Source: Halorubrum sp. CBA1229
GTDB taxonomy: Archaea > Halobacteriota > Halobacteria > Halobacteriales > Haloferacaceae
Assembly (NCBI RefSeq): GCF_003721435.2
Contig: NZ_CP054585.1
Span: 992,001-1,056,000 of the forward strand
Length of the DNA: 64,000 nt
Reading direction: 5' to 3'
The translations under genes and the position numbers were made by a program. Under the pieces are notes generated by a model, which saw nothing but the letters and a program-made list of their open reading frames with translations, searched no databases and was not told the DNA's origin. Shown here piece by piece: positions 16,780-26,259 of this stretch; within the stretch, counting starts at the first letter, position 1; each line of letters opens with the position of its first letter.

Positions 16780-18282
16780 ATGAGCGACGACTCCTCGTCG
16801 GACGGCGGCGACTCGGACGACCCCGCGCCCGGCGTGACGTTCCGCGACCGCGATCGACTCGTCCGGACGCCGGCCCATGGCGTCGCCCTCGACTGTCTCG
16901 CGGCCGGAATCGCGGCCGCGCGCCCGGACCGACTAATCGAGAACGCCGTCTCCGTGCGCGACGGCACCCTCCGGATCGAGGGGGCCGAGACCGGTTCGGA
17001 CGGCGGGAACGGCGGTGGCGTCGGCGAGTACGACCTCGCCGACTACGACCGCGTGGTCCTGCTCGGAGCGGGCAAGGCGTCAGCCGAGGTCGCCGCCGCG
17101 CTCGCCGGGGTGCTCGCCGACAGCGACCGCGAGATCGCCGAGGGCGTCGTCGTGACCGAGGACCCCGAGACCAGACCGTCGCCGCCGGGAGTGGAGGTCC
17201 TCCCCGGCGACCACCCGGTCCCGAGCGACACCGGCGTCGAGAGCGCGCGGCGCGTCCTCGATCTGGCCGAGCGCGCCGGCCCGGACGACCTCGTGCTCGC
17301 CGCGATCACCGGCGGCGGGAGCGCGCTGCTCGCGGCGCCCGCCGACCCGATCTCCCCGGACGACCTCCGCGAGCTGACCGACGCGCTGCTCGCCTGCGGC
17401 GCGTCGATCGACGAGATCAACGCGGTCCGCAAACACTGCTCGGCGGTGAAGGGCGGCCGGCTCGCGCGGGCGGCGGCCCCTGCGACCGTCGTCACGCTCG
17501 CGGTCAGCGACGTTATCGGCGACCCGCTCGACATTATCGCGAGCGGCCCGACCGTCCCCGACCCCTCGACCTACGCGGACGCGCTGGCGGTGTTGGACCG
17601 CTACGACCTCGCCGCCCCGGACTCCGTGCGCGATCGTCTGCAGGCGGGGGCAGCGGGCGAGCTCGCGGAGACGCCGACCGCGGGCGACCCGGCGTTCGAC
17701 CGCGCGCGGTCGTTCGTCGTCGGCAACGGGCGGACGGCGCTGGACGCCGCCGCGGAGGCCGCCGCCGAGCGCGGGTACGAGCCGCTGGCGCTCGCCGCCG
17801 GGGTCCGGGGCGAGGCCCGAGGCGCCGGGACCACCCACGCCGCGATCGCCGAGGAGTGCGCGGCCCGCGGGTCGCCGGCCGAGCCGCCCGCCGTGCTGCT
17901 CTCGGGCGGGGAGACGACGGTGACGCTCGGCGACGCGGAGGGGACTGGCGGGCCGAACGCCGAGTTCGCGGCGAGCGCCGGGCTCGCGCTGGCGGAGGGG
18001 CCGCTCGGCGGGGGCGACGGGAGAGAGGACGACGAAGGGGAGACCGCGCCCCGGATCGTCGTCGCGAGCGCCGACACCGACGGGATCGACGGCCCCACCG
18101 ACGCCGCGGGCGGGATCGCGGACGCGACCACGCTGGACCCGGACGCCGCCCGCGACGCGCTGGACCGACACGACGTCTATCCCCTACTCGACGAGGCGGA
18201 CGCGCTGCTCCGCACCGGCCCGACCGGGACGAACGTCAACGACCTGCGCGCGATCGTGATCGAGGCGGCCGACGGGGAGTGA
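16780..18282 (+). CDS. Glycerate 2-kinase (GCK/MOFRL family)
   Basis: A 500-residue kinase that phosphorylates D-glycerate at the 2-position, linking glycerate to 2-phosphoglycerate and lower glycolysis. The N-terminal half has the Rossmann-like YDRVVLLGAGKASAEVA, the conserved GDHPVPS motif and the glycine-rich ITGGGSALLAAP. Then come SIDEINAVRKHCSAVKGGRLA and VSDVIGDPLDIIASGPTVPD, both hallmarks of the family. The C-terminal MOFRL domain has LLSGGETTVTLG, ASADTDGIDGPTDAAGG and TGTNVNDL. Length and motif order are complete. It stands alone between a two-gene operon and an aldo-keto reductase. Confidence 0.93.
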   Translation: MSDDSSSDGGDSDDPAPGVTFRDRDRLVRTPAHGVALDCLAAGIAAARPDRLIENAVSVRDGTLRIEGAETGSDGGNGGGVGEYDLADYDRVVLLGAGKASAEVAAALAGVLADSDREIAEGVVVTEDPETRPSPPGVEVLPGDHPVPSDTGVESARRVLDLAERAGPDDLVLAAITGGGSALLAAPADPISPDDLRELTDALLACGASIDEINAVRKHCSAVKGGRLARAAAPATVVTLAVSDVIGDPLDIIASGPTVPDPSTYADALAVLDRYDLAAPDSVRDRLQAGAAGELAETPTAGDPAFDRARSFVVGNGRTALDAAAEAAAERGYEPLALAAGVRGEARGAGTTHAAIAEECAARGSPAEPPAVLLSGGETTVTLGDAEGTGGPNAEFAASAGLALAEGPLGGGDGREDDEGETAPRIVVASADTDGIDGPTDAAGGIADATTLDPDAARDALDRHDVYPLLDEADALLRTGPTGTNVNDLRAIVIEAADGE

Positions 18283-18399
18283 CCGGGACCGCGGAGCGAC
18301 GCGTTCGACGTGAATATCGCGACATCGACGTGCGGGGCGTTCACGCGTCGCATTCGGTTGCTGTACGTTTTTGCGGCGCCCGGGACAACGATCCGGGAG

Positions 18400-19413
18400 A
18401 TGACGCCCGAACTCGACGATATCGACCTCGGCACCGTCCCGCTCGGCCGGACCGGGCTCCGGACGAGCGAGCTCCAGCTCGGCACGTGGCGGTTCGGCCG
18501 CGTGACCGAGGCGGGGAACGTGGAGATCGACGAGGCGCGCGCCCGCGAGCTGCTCGACGCCTACGAGGCCGCCGGCGGCCGGTACGTCGACACCGCCGAC
18601 GTGTACGGGGGCGGCGACTGCGAGCGGTGGATCGGCGACTGGCTCGCCGACCGCGACCGCGAGCGCTACACGATCGCCTCGAAGGTGTACTGGCAGATCC
18701 GCGACGGCGACCCGAACAGCCGCGGGACGAACCGCAAGAACGTCCGCCACCGCGTCGACGCCCTCTTAGACCGGCTCGACACCGACTACCTCGACGTCCT
18801 CTACATCCACCGCTGGGACGACGAGACGCCGGCCCGCGAGCTGATGAAGACCCTCAACGGGCTCGTCGAGTCCGGGAAGGTCCACTACATCGGCGCCTCG
18901 ACGCTCCGCCCGAACGCGTGGAAGGTCGCCCGCGCCAACGCCATCGCCCGGAGCGAGGGCTGGGAGCCGTTCACGGTGCTGCAGCCGCGCTACAACCTCG
19001 TCGACCGCGAGGTCGAGGGGGACTACCTGGAGTTCGCCCGCCAGCGGAACCTCGCCGTCTCCCCGTGGAGCCCGCTCGGGCAGGGCTTTTTGACCGGGAA
19101 GTACGACCGCGACGAGGACCTCCCGGAGGAGTCGAGGGCCGCGGAGTCGAGTCGCTTCCAAGCGGCGTACCTCACCGAGGAGAACTTCGCCGTCCACGAC
19201 GAGCTCGACGCCGTCGCCGACGAGGTCGACGCCTCGCCCGCCCAGACCGCGCTCGCGTGGCTCGCGCACCGCGACGGCGTCACGGCGCCCATCGTCGGCG
19301 CGCGCACCGTCGACCAGCTCGCGGAGAACCTCGCGGCCGCGTCGATCGACCTCTCCGACGAGCAGGTCGAGCGTCTCACCGCCGCGAAGCCCGGGCCGTA
19401 CGACGAGTTATAA
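18400..19413 (+). CDS. Aldo/keto reductase
   Basis: A 337-residue NADPH-dependent (beta/alpha)8-barrel oxidoreductase. It has the GRTGLRTSELQLGTWRFG start of the family. The catalytic tetrad regions are visible as YVDTADVYGGGDCE (Asp, Tyr), ASKVYW (Lys) and LYIHRWD (His). The cofactor region includes APIVGARTVDQLAENL. The ATG at 18400 follows TGTACGTTTTTG by about 30 bases. An in-frame ATG at 18310 would add 30 residues that do not fit the family. The substrate is not evident. Confidence 0.92.
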   Translation: MTPELDDIDLGTVPLGRTGLRTSELQLGTWRFGRVTEAGNVEIDEARARELLDAYEAAGGRYVDTADVYGGGDCERWIGDWLADRDRERYTIASKVYWQIRDGDPNSRGTNRKNVRHRVDALLDRLDTDYLDVLYIHRWDDETPARELMKTLNGLVESGKVHYIGASTLRPNAWKVARANAIARSEGWEPFTVLQPRYNLVDREVEGDYLEFARQRNLAVSPWSPLGQGFLTGKYDRDEDLPEESRAAESSRFQAAYLTEENFAVHDELDAVADEVDASPAQTALAWLAHRDGVTAPIVGARTVDQLAENLAAASIDLSDEQVERLTAAKPGPYDEL

Positions 19414-19438
19414 AGCGCGGCGTCGGTCCACTCCGACT

Positions 19439-20098
19439 CTACCGGTCCGCGCAGTACTCGACGAAGTTCCGCAGGATTTTGAGCCCCGTCTCCCCGCTCT
19501 TCTCGGGGTGGAACTGCGTGCCGAACACGTTGCCGGCGTCGTTGGCGACGACCGCGGGAAAGTCGACCCCGTAGTCGGCGGTGGCGACGACCGCGTCCGG
19601 ATCGTCGGGCGCGGCGTAGTACGAGTGGACGAAGTAGGCGTACTCCCCCGATACCCCCTCGACGATCGGGTGGTCGCGCTCGACCTCGAGCTCGTTCCAC
19701 CCCATGTGCGGGACCTTCCGGTCGACGTCGAACCGGACGTTGGTGCCGGGGACCAGATCGAGCCCGGTCACCTCGCCTTCCCCCTCGTGGTCGGCCTCCT
19801 CGCTGGACGTGAGCAGCATCTGCATCCCGAGGCAGATCCCGAAGAGGGGGCGGCCCGCCTCGGCGTGGTCCGTCAGCGCCTCGCGCAGCGGGCCGGCGTT
19901 CTCCATCCCCTCGCGGAACGCGCCCACGCCGGGGAGGACGACGCCGTCGGCGGCCGCGAACGCCTCGGGGTCGTCGGTGATCTCGACCGACGCGCCCGCG
20001 CGCTCCAGCCCGCGGGTCGCCGACCGGAGGTTCCCGAGCCCGTAGTCGACCAGAACGACGTCCGCCAGCGTCTCCGCGGGCGGCTCGAAGGTGCTCAT
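19439..20098 (-). CDS. hisH: Imidazole glycerol phosphate synthase, glutaminase subunit
   Basis: The 219-residue class I glutamine amidotransferase that supplies ammonia to HisF in histidine biosynthesis. The catalytic triad is Cys89 in FGICLGMQ with His197 and Glu199 in FHPEKS. The HisH-specific VDYGLGNLRS and VPHMGWNE motifs are present. It is isolated from other his genes, as is normal in haloarchaea. It ends 26 bases from the convergent aldo-keto reductase. Confidence 0.96.
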   Translation of the reverse strand: MSTFEPPAETLADVVLVDYGLGNLRSATRGLERAGASVEITDDPEAFAAADGVVLPGVGAFREGMENAGPLREALTDHAEAGRPLFGICLGMQMLLTSSEEADHEGEGEVTGLDLVPGTNVRFDVDRKVPHMGWNELEVERDHPIVEGVSGEYAYFVHSYYAAPDDPDAVVATADYGVDFPAVVANDAGNVFGTQFHPEKSGETGLKILRNFVEYCADR

Positions 20099-20194
20099 AC
20101 GTCCCCTCCGAGGGGGACGGAAAAGTCGGTTTCCCTTGCGACAGTCGGCGGGCGACGGCGCGAGCGGGCCACGGAGGGCGTGCCCGCGACCGGG

Positions 20195-20818
20195 TCAGTA
20201 CTCGCCGAGCCGGGACTGACCGTCGCCGCCGTCTTCCCCTCGGCTCCCGACCCCGCTCAGCTCGCTCGCTCGGGCGATCGTCTCGAAGAAGCCGTCGCGC
20301 TGGCTCCGGTCGTACAGCGTCGCCGCCGGGTGGACCGAGAGGAGGACGCGCCGCGACGCGCCCGCGATCCGGGCGTCGACGACTGCGCCCGACTCCGACG
20401 TGATCGCCACCGACCGGTCGAGCAGGTGCTCGCTCGGCACTTTCCCCAGCGTCACGATCAGTTCGGGGTCCAGGCGGTCGATCTCGCTTTCGAGGTGGCC
20501 GCGGCAGTTCGCCAGCTCCTCGGTCGTCGGGTCGCGGTTGTCCGGGGGGCGGCACCGCACGCAGTTGGTGATGCGCACGTCCGCCCGCGCGAGGCCGGCG
20601 TCCCGTAGCGCCTCGTCGAGCACGTCCCCCGACCGCCCGACGAACGGCTCGCCCTGCTCGTCCTCGTTCGCGCCCGGCCCCTCACCGACGAACAGGAGGT
20701 CGGCGTCGGTCGGCCCGACGCCGTCGACGATCTGACTCCGCGACTCGACGAGCGCCGGGCAGCGCTCGCAGGACGGCACCCGGAGCTCGGCGTCGAGCGC
20801 GTCCGCGTTCTCGGTCAT
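20195..20818 (-). CDS. Uracil-DNA glycosylase, iron-sulfur type (family 4-like)
   Basis: A 207-residue base-excision repair enzyme removing uracil from DNA. Cysteines for a 4Fe-4S cluster are seen in CERCPAL and NCVRCRPPDN with a further Cys in CRGHL. The active-site loop is GEGPGANEDEQGEPFVGRSG, and the second motif is SVHPAA (family form HP). The ATG at 20818 is chosen over one at 20845 because a TATA-like CTTATG lies about 28 bases upstream of it, which fits a leaderless start. Confidence 0.9.
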   Translation of the reverse strand: MTENADALDAELRVPSCERCPALVESRSQIVDGVGPTDADLLFVGEGPGANEDEQGEPFVGRSGDVLDEALRDAGLARADVRITNCVRCRPPDNRDPTTEELANCRGHLESEIDRLDPELIVTLGKVPSEHLLDRSVAITSESGAVVDARIAGASRRVLLSVHPAATLYDRSQRDGFFETIARASELSGVGSRGEDGGDGQSRLGEY

Positions 20819-20909
20819 GCGATCCGATCCGGGCGGCGGCGACATAAGTCCGTCCGCCCGGCCCGCACGGGACGGGCGTCCGACCGCCCGATCCGCGCCG
20901 GACGGGACG

Positions 20910-21668
20910 TCAGTCCGCGCCCGACGTCGCCGCGTTCGGCCCAGATTCGGTCGGTGCCGCCCCGACGTCGCCGTCCGGCACCGAGCCGCCGCTCGTCTCC
21001 GAGCTCTCGCCCGCCGCCAGCGTCTCCACGTTCGCGAACGCGAAGCCCGCGAAGCCGACGCGCAGGAGCAGGTCGAGGTACTCCAGCGTCACCGTGCCGG
21101 TGAACGCGTCGAGCAGCCCGGCGATCTGGAACATCGCCCACGCGATGAGGACCCCGAAGGCGAACAGTACGAGGTTCCGGGTCTTCTTGTAGAACAGCTC
21201 GCGGGCCGGCGGCTGGCGCGACGCCGCGCCCGCGATCGGCCCGAAGTAGAGCCAGACCAGCGCGACGTAGCCGACGAGGATGGTCCCGGTGCCCGCCAGC
21301 GCGAGGGGCCCCGCGAACACCTCGGCGACGTCGTAGCCGACCCGCATCGCGACGATGAGGGCGACCACGGCGCCGACGTACCGCCGGCTCGTCCCCGCCA
21401 CGAACGCCGCGAACCCGAACAGGAACGGGTACGCCACGTAGTCGGTGAGCACCTGTCCGCCCTCCAGCGTGCCGTTCGCGACCGAGAACGTTCCGATACC
21501 GGCGCCCCACAGCCCGATGCCGACGGCCGCGGCCGCGACGACCGCGACGAACGGGTAACAGTACCGGCGCAGGGCCGGCGGCTTGCGGCGCGCGAGCGCG
21601 AGCAGGACGACGGCGGAGACGGCGTAGATCCCCGCGGACGCGAACCGAACCGCGGACGGCTCAATCAT
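20910..21668 (-). CDS. Microbial-rhodopsin homologue lacking the retinal lysine
   Basis: A 252-residue protein with seven predicted membrane helices (roughly 8-26, 37-55, 72-91, 96-118, 126-146, 164-184 and 190-215) and an acidic tail. By eye it aligns along its whole length with sensory rhodopsin II: helix E shows [14 protein letters not shown], the E-F loop YKKTRNL, and helix [12 protein letters not shown], matching the known YLDLVTKVGF. The Schiff-base lysine is Arg203 (CGC codon at 21060-21062). Aligned on Pro81, the Arg and Asp of the counterion region become Gln72 and Thr75, and the helix F Trp/Tyr/Pro/Trp pocket is lost. The gene overlaps the upstream transducer by 8 bases, the order known for htr-sop operons. 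It probably does not bind retinal covalently; function unknown. Confidence 0.8.
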   Translation of the reverse strand: MIEPSAVRFASAGIYAVSAVVLLALARRKPPALRRYCYPFVAVVAAAAVGIGLWGAGIGTFSVANGTLEGGQVLTDYVAYPFLFGFAAFVAGTSRRYVGAVVALIVAMRVGYDVAEVFAGPLALAGTGTILVGYVALVWLYFGPIAGAASRQPPARELFYKKTRNLVLFAFGVLIAWAMFQIAGLLDAFTGTVTLEYLDLLLRVGFAGFAFANVETLAAGESSETSGGSVPDGDVGAAPTESGPNAATSGAD

Positions 21669-23232
21669 CGGCCGTCACCTCCGCGTCGGCGGCGGCGCCC
21701 GGCTCGGCCGCCGGTCCGGCGCCCTCGTCCCGCCGCGTCTCGAACTGGTCGAGCCGCTGGGAGAGCGACGCGGTCCGCTCCGAGAGCGCCGTCGCCGTCT
21801 CGGCGAGGTCGCCGACGGTCTCGGCGGTGTCGTCCGCGGTCTCCGCGAGCGACCGCGCGCGGTCCGCGGCGTCGGTGGCCGAGGCGTGGACCGACTCGAC
21901 GCGCGCCGCGACGGACTCGATCCCCTCCGCGCCCTCGTCGGTCGCCCGCGCGATGTCGCCCATCGCCACGTCCACGTCCTCGACGGTCCCGGTGAGCTCC
22001 TCGATCGCGTCGCCGGCCGCGCGGACCGCCGCGGTCGTCTCGTCGAGCTCCCCCATCGTCCGGTCCATCTCGCCGGCGACCGCGGAGACGTCTTCGGTCA
22101 CCTCGCCGATGGTTGCCTCGATCTCGGTCGTCGACTCGCGGGTCTCCTCGGCGAGGCCCTTCACCTCGTCGGCGACGACCGCGAACCCGTCGCCGTCCTC
22201 GCCCGCCCGCGACGCCTCGATCGACGCGTTCAGCGCGAGGATGTTCGTCTGCTCGGCGATGTCGGATATCACGTCGGTCGTCTCCGCGACCCCGTCCATC
22301 CGGTCGTCGAGCCCGGCCACGAGGTCGTCCAGCTCCGCCAGCAGGTCGCCGATCGCGACGATCGCCTCGACCGCCTCGGTCGCGCGCTCCTCGCCCCGCG
22401 TCCCGAGCTCGGCGGCGGCGGTCGCGTCGCCCGCCACCTCGTCGGTCGTCGACGCGATCTCCTCGACGGTCGCCGAGAAGTCGTCGGTGTCCCTGGCCGT
22501 CTCGCGCAGCCGGTCGGTCTGCTCGTCCAGCTCGTCGGCCAGCGCCCGCATCTCGGCGGCCACCTCCTCGTTCATGCCGGCGACCTCGTCGGCGCGCGTC
22601 GCCATCTCCTCGCTGGTGGACTCCACGTCGCTCGCGAACGACTGGATGTCGTCGACCGTCTCCGAGAGCCCGCCCGTCATCTCGTTGTAGGCGGCGGTGA
22701 TGCGCTCGATCGCGTCGACCTCGCTCTCCTCGGGGAGTCGCCGCGAGAGGTCGCCGTCGGCCGCCCGTTCCATGGCGCCGCCGATCGTCTCGGCGCGGTC
22801 CAAGAGCGCGTCCGACATCGCCTCCGCCTCCCGGCGGGCCGCCTCCGCCTCCGCCTCGGCGCGCTCGGACTCGGCGACGGCGTCCCGGAGCGACCGCCGG
22901 GTGTCGTCGAAGGCGGCGAACAGCCGACCGATCTCGTCGCCCCGGTCGGAGGTGGCGCGGGCGTCGAAGTCGCCGCGGCCGACCGCCTCGGCCGTCTCCG
23001 TCAGCCGCCGGAGCTCGACGGCGACGTTACCGATCAGGACGATTCCGAGCAGTCCGAGATTCAGCGTGACGACGACCCCGACCGAGATCAGCGCCGCGGT
23101 CGCGGCCGCCGCCGTGCCGGTCGTCGCGACGTGGGCCGCGAAGAGCGCGACGAAGCCCAGCGTCGCCGCCAGGGTCAAGAGCACGGCCGCCCCGACGCGT
23201 CGGCCGTACCGCGTGGTGATCGAGTTCAGCAT
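21661..23232 (-). CDS. Htr-type methyl-accepting chemotaxis transducer
   Basis: A 523-residue signal transducer. Two membrane helices (about 13-33 and 44-70) are joined by only ~10 residues, so there is no external ligand domain, as in rhodopsin-partner transducers. HAMP-like segments follow at about 71-125 and 152-195. The signalling hairpin that contacts CheA/CheW is at about 324-370 ([20 protein letters not shown] and [15 protein letters not shown]). Glu- and Ala-rich helices around it are likely methylation sites. AT-rich sequence (CTCCTAAATAGG) ~30 bases before the ATG is a promoter candidate. The opsin-like gene follows with an 8-base overlap, so the two are translated together and likely interact in the membrane. 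Confidence 0.93.
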   Translation of the reverse strand: MLNSITTRYGRRVGAAVLLTLAATLGFVALFAAHVATTGTAAAATAALISVGVVVTLNLGLLGIVLIGNVAVELRRLTETAEAVGRGDFDARATSDRGDEIGRLFAAFDDTRRSLRDAVAESERAEAEAEAARREAEAMSDALLDRAETIGGAMERAADGDLSRRLPEESEVDAIERITAAYNEMTGGLSETVDDIQSFASDVESTSEEMATRADEVAGMNEEVAAEMRALADELDEQTDRLRETARDTDDFSATVEEIASTTDEVAGDATAAAELGTRGEERATEAVEAIVAIGDLLAELDDLVAGLDDRMDGVAETTDVISDIAEQTNILALNASIEASRAGEDGDGFAVVADEVKGLAEETRESTTEIEATIGEVTEDVSAVAGEMDRTMGELDETTAAVRAAGDAIEELTGTVEDVDVAMGDIARATDEGAEGIESVAARVESVHASATDAADRARSLAETADDTAETVGDLAETATALSERTASLSQRLDQFETRRDEGAGPAAEPGAAADAEVTADD

Positions 23233-23299
23233 CTGTTGTTCGGCCGGAGAAAACTGCCCTATTTAGGAGTAAAGGCCAAATTACACGTTCTGATAATTC

Positions 23300-23406
23300 G
23301 GCCGGGCGGGTATGCGGGCGAGGTAGGCGAGGCGGGGCGAGGCAGGTGGGGCAGGCGAGAGAGGCGGGCGAGACGAACGAGGCGAAGCGAGCGAGGCGGA
23401 CGGGAT
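23300..23406 (+). repeat. Purine-rich degenerate GGCGA repeat
   Basis: About 100 bases are almost only G, A and scattered C, built from variants of GGCGAG and GGCGGG, between the divergent transducer and thioesterase genes. Several G-runs could stack into a quadruplex. Confidence 0.5.
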
Positions 23407-23484
23407 GGAATTCCGGGCCCCCCGTCGGGGGAGCCGGTCGGACCGAGGACCGGTGTTTTTCCCGCGACCGCGCCACCCACGACC

Positions 23485-23934
23485 ATGCCCAGCGTCAGCG
23501 ACACCTACATCGAGAACCGCCAGCGGGTCCAGCCGACTCACACGAACAACTACGAGTCGGCCCACGGGGGCAACGTCGTCAAGTGGATGGACGAGATCGG
23601 CGCGATGTCGGCGATGCGCGCCGCCGGCGAGACGTGCGTCACGGCCAAGATCAACGGGCTCGACTTCAAGCGACCGGTGCCGCAGGGCGACACCTGCATC
23701 GTCGAGTCGTACGTGTACGCGGTCGGCCGGACGAGCCTTCGCACGCGGATCCGCGCGTTCCGCGAGTCGCCGCGCACGGGCGAGCGGGAGCTGACGACGG
23801 AGTCGTACTTCGTGTTCGTCGCCGTCGACGCCGACGGGAGCCCGACGCCGGTCCCCGAACTGGAGGTCGCGGGCGAGCGCTGCCGCGAGCTTCGCGACGA
23901 GGCGCTCGCGGCCGAGCCGGAGGAGGAGCGGTAG
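23485..23934 (+). CDS. Acyl-CoA thioesterase (hotdog fold)
   Basis: A 149-residue hotdog-fold thioesterase of the YciA/BACH type that hydrolyses acyl-CoA. The family segment NNYESAHGGNVVKWMDEIGAMS holds the usual His/Gly/Asp active region. It is followed by FKRPVPQGDTCIVESYVYAVGRTS, and the final strand gives ESYFVFVAVDADG. The ATG at 23485 was chosen because the fold starts directly there; the frame is open far upstream, but only as antisense to the transducer. Acyl chain preference is unknown. Confidence 0.88.
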   Translation: MPSVSDTYIENRQRVQPTHTNNYESAHGGNVVKWMDEIGAMSAMRAAGETCVTAKINGLDFKRPVPQGDTCIVESYVYAVGRTSLRTRIRAFRESPRTGERELTTESYFVFVAVDADGSPTPVPELEVAGERCRELRDEALAAEPEEER

Positions 23935-24003
23935 GCGAAGCGCGGTCTTGCTCCGGAGGCCGGGAGCGACACGCCCATGTGAACTCGGTGTCATCGATCG
24001 GAT

Positions 24004-24183
24004 ATGCGGAGAACCGTCGAAGTCCTCCTCGCGGGCGCCGCGGCGGCCGGCGTCGCGATCGGGCTGTTGGTCACGGTCGGCGCGTCCACGACGCTGATCC
24101 CGACCGGCGCGCTCGGCGCGGCGATCCCGGTAGCGCTGATCTACGTCGTGGTGACGGCGGACAGCAGTGACAGGCTCGGGTAG
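24004..24183 (+). CDS. Small two-helix membrane protein
   Basis: A 59-residue reading frame, starting MRRTVEVLLAGAAAAGVAIG, with two hydrophobic stretches separated by TTLIPTG and ending in VVVTADSSDRLG. GC bias at third positions and a basic N-terminus (inside-positive) support a real membrane peptide. No family was recognised. It lies between the thioesterase and the convergent ABC exporter genes. Confidence 0.55.
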   Translation: MRRTVEVLLAGAAAAGVAIGLLVTVGASTTLIPTGALGAAIPVALIYVVVTADSSDRLG

Positions 24184-24269
24184 ACCGCTCCTCGACGGCG
24201 TCCCACCGGCTCCGTCACCCGGGTCCTGACGGCCCGTCGAGCGCGACGAGCCTCGGTGCGACCCGCGGG

Positions 24270-25124
24270 TCAGTAGTCCCCGAGCACGCCGAGCCGCCGC
24301 GCCCGACGCGTCGCGTAGTGGAAGACCACGTAGCCGCCGAGCAGGTAGCCGACCGCGACGGCGACGAGGAGGCCGAGGTCGCCGAGGCCGAACTCCCACA
24401 GTCGGACGCCGTCGACCATCGCGCGCTGGAGCATCGCGCTCCCGTGGGCAAGGGGGAGGAACCGGGTCCACGGCGCGTCGAGGACGGGCGCCGAGATCAG
24501 GGCGACGAAGCCGAACTGCAGCAGGTTCAGCCAGTTGCCGATCCGCTTGTACAGCACCGTCACGCCGCCGGCCGCGAAGCCGAGCCCGAGCACCGAGGTG
24601 ATCGCGAGCCCCGCGACGGGGACGACGGTGAGCGGGTCGAGGCTGAGTCGGGTCCCGGTGAGCAGCAGCATGACGGCGAGGATCACCGCGCTCGTGAGGA
24701 ACGTCCGGATCACCTTCGCGACCCCCTTCAGGAGGGCGACCGGCGCGAAGCCGAACGGCGTGGTGATGTGCCGCTCTAAGGTCCCCCACTGCACCTCGCT
24801 GCCGATGTCGTTCGACACCGACGAGTAGGCGCCGACCGACAGCGTCCACAGGAAGTAGCCGACGATGATCCCCGACAGCGAATCCGTCAGCGCCTGTCCG
24901 GCCAGCAGCTGCCCGCCGTAGAAGAGAACGCCGAAGAAGAACAGCGCGACGACGATCCCCCCGATCGCGTTCGCCGGGTACCGGACGAAGATGAGGTACT
25001 CGCGGTAGAGGACGGCCCGCGCGAGGTGGTAGTAGGTGGCGGGCCGCGGCTCGTCGGCGGAGTCGACGGCGGCCGACGCCGGAGCGCTCCCACCGTCGGA
25101 AGCGGCCGAGCCGTCGCGGTTCAC
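24270..25124 (-). CDS. ABC-2 type transporter permease
   Basis: A 284-residue membrane component of an ABC exporter with six hydrophobic segments, including GGIVVALFFFGVLFYGG, VLGLGFAAGGVTVLYKR and LGLLVAVAVGYLLGGYVVF. The ABC-2 family helix YREYLIFVRYPANAI precedes the first membrane span. Translation probably begins at the GTG at 25124, which overlaps the TGA of the ATPase gene in a GTGA arrangement. Substrate (drug, lipid or polysaccharide) cannot be deduced. Confidence 0.87.
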   Translation of the reverse strand: MNRDGSAASDGGSAPASAAVDSADEPRPATYYHLARAVLYREYLIFVRYPANAIGGIVVALFFFGVLFYGGQLLAGQALTDSLSGIIVGYFLWTLSVGAYSSVSNDIGSEVQWGTLERHITTPFGFAPVALLKGVAKVIRTFLTSAVILAVMLLLTGTRLSLDPLTVVPVAGLAITSVLGLGFAAGGVTVLYKRIGNWLNLLQFGFVALISAPVLDAPWTRFLPLAHGSAMLQRAMVDGVRLWEFGLGDLGLLVAVAVGYLLGGYVVFHYATRRARRLGVLGDY

Positions 25125-26239
25125 GACGACCGCCCCCGAGAGTCGGCGGTCGCGGGACCGGCCTCGCCCGCGTCGCCCGCGTCGCTCCCGCCCGCCTCCA
25201 TACCGGTCAGATCGACGAACACGTCCTCCAGCTCGGGGCGAACGGTCCCGATGTCCTCCACCGTGACACCCGCCTCGCGGAGCGCGTCCATGAGGTCGTA
25301 GAGGGCGTCGCCCGCGGCGGCGACCTCGACGGCCGTCGAGCCCGGCCCGTCGCGGCCGACCGCGCCGAGCCCTGTCTCGACCCCCCGCACGTCGAACCGC
25401 TCCCGGAGGCGGGCGACGACCGCGTCGTCGATATCGGCGCTGACGACGCGGACGGCGTCGCGGTCGGTCCCGGAGAGGAGCGCCCCGACGGCGTCGTCGG
25501 CGACGATCCGGCCGTTCGCCATCATCACCACGCGGTCGCAGACGTCCTCGATGACGCCCATGTCGTGGCTGCTGAGAACGATGGTGAGCCCCTCCTCGCG
25601 CGCGAGCCGGCGGAGCTCCCGGCGGAGCGTCCGGGAGCTCTCGACGTCGAGCCCGAGGGTCGGCTCGTCGAGGAAGACGAGCTCCGCGCCGCCCGCGAGC
25701 ACGCTCGCCAGCGACACCTTCTGTTTCATCCCCCGCGAGAGCTCCCGGACCGGGGTGTCGGCCTTCTCCGTCAGTTCGAGCCGGTCGAGCAGCCGGTCGT
25801 GCCGGGCCTGCACCGAGTCCGGGTCGACGCCGGCGATCGTCGCGAAGTACCGCAGGTTCTCGCGGACGGTGAGCCGCCAGTAGTCGTTGCGCGCGCCCTC
25901 TAACATCGCGTCGACGTCGGCGTACGCCGCCCGGCGGCCGTCGCCCACGTCCGTCCCGAACACCCGGACCGAGCCGGCGTCGGGGAGGACGATTCCGAGC
26001 GCGCACTTGATCAGGGTCGTCTTGCCGGCCCCGTTCGGGCCGAGGAGGCCGACGATCGAGCCGCGCTCGACGGTCAGGCTCACGTCGTCGACCGCGAGCA
26101 CCGACTCCGCGCCGTCGCCGAACCGCTTCGAAACGCCCTCGATCGCGAGCGCCGCCGGAGAGGGATCCGCCGAATCGTCGGGGCGGGACCCGTCGCGCTC
26201 GCGGGGTGGGTCGCGGTCGCTCGCCGCGCTGCGTGCCAT
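25121..26239 (-). CDS. ABC-2 type transporter ATP-binding protein
   Basis: A 372-residue ATPase that powers the permease encoded just downstream (GTGA overlap). Walker A is GPNGAGKTT, the signature is LSRGMKQKVSLASVLAG, Walker B is LVFLDEPTLGLD and the H-loop is SSHD. After the ATPase core (to about residue 265) there is a ~100-residue regulatory tail (VVSADIDDAVVARLRERF...) as in NodI/CcmA-like exporters. The N-terminal ~35 residues are Asp/Arg-rich. Transcription likely starts at the palindromic TATA site 26260-26275, shared with the divergent gene. Confidence 0.92.
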   Translation of the reverse strand: MARSAASDRDPPRERDGSRPDDSADPSPAALAIEGVSKRFGDGAESVLAVDDVSLTVERGSIVGLLGPNGAGKTTLIKCALGIVLPDAGSVRVFGTDVGDGRRAAYADVDAMLEGARNDYWRLTVRENLRYFATIAGVDPDSVQARHDRLLDRLELTEKADTPVRELSRGMKQKVSLASVLAGGAELVFLDEPTLGLDVESSRTLRRELRRLAREEGLTIVLSSHDMGVIEDVCDRVVMMANGRIVADDAVGALLSGTDRDAVRVVSADIDDAVVARLRERFDVRGVETGLGAVGRDGPGSTAVEVAAAGDALYDLMDALREAGVTVEDIGTVRPELEDVFVDLTGMEAGGSDAGDAGEAGPATADSRGRSS

Positions 26240-26259
26240 TACCGCCGGTACGTGCCGAG

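Noticed and set aside
21886-23484. A long plus-strand extension of the thioesterase frame
   Set aside because: It is antisense to the transducer; the hotdog domain starts at 23485.
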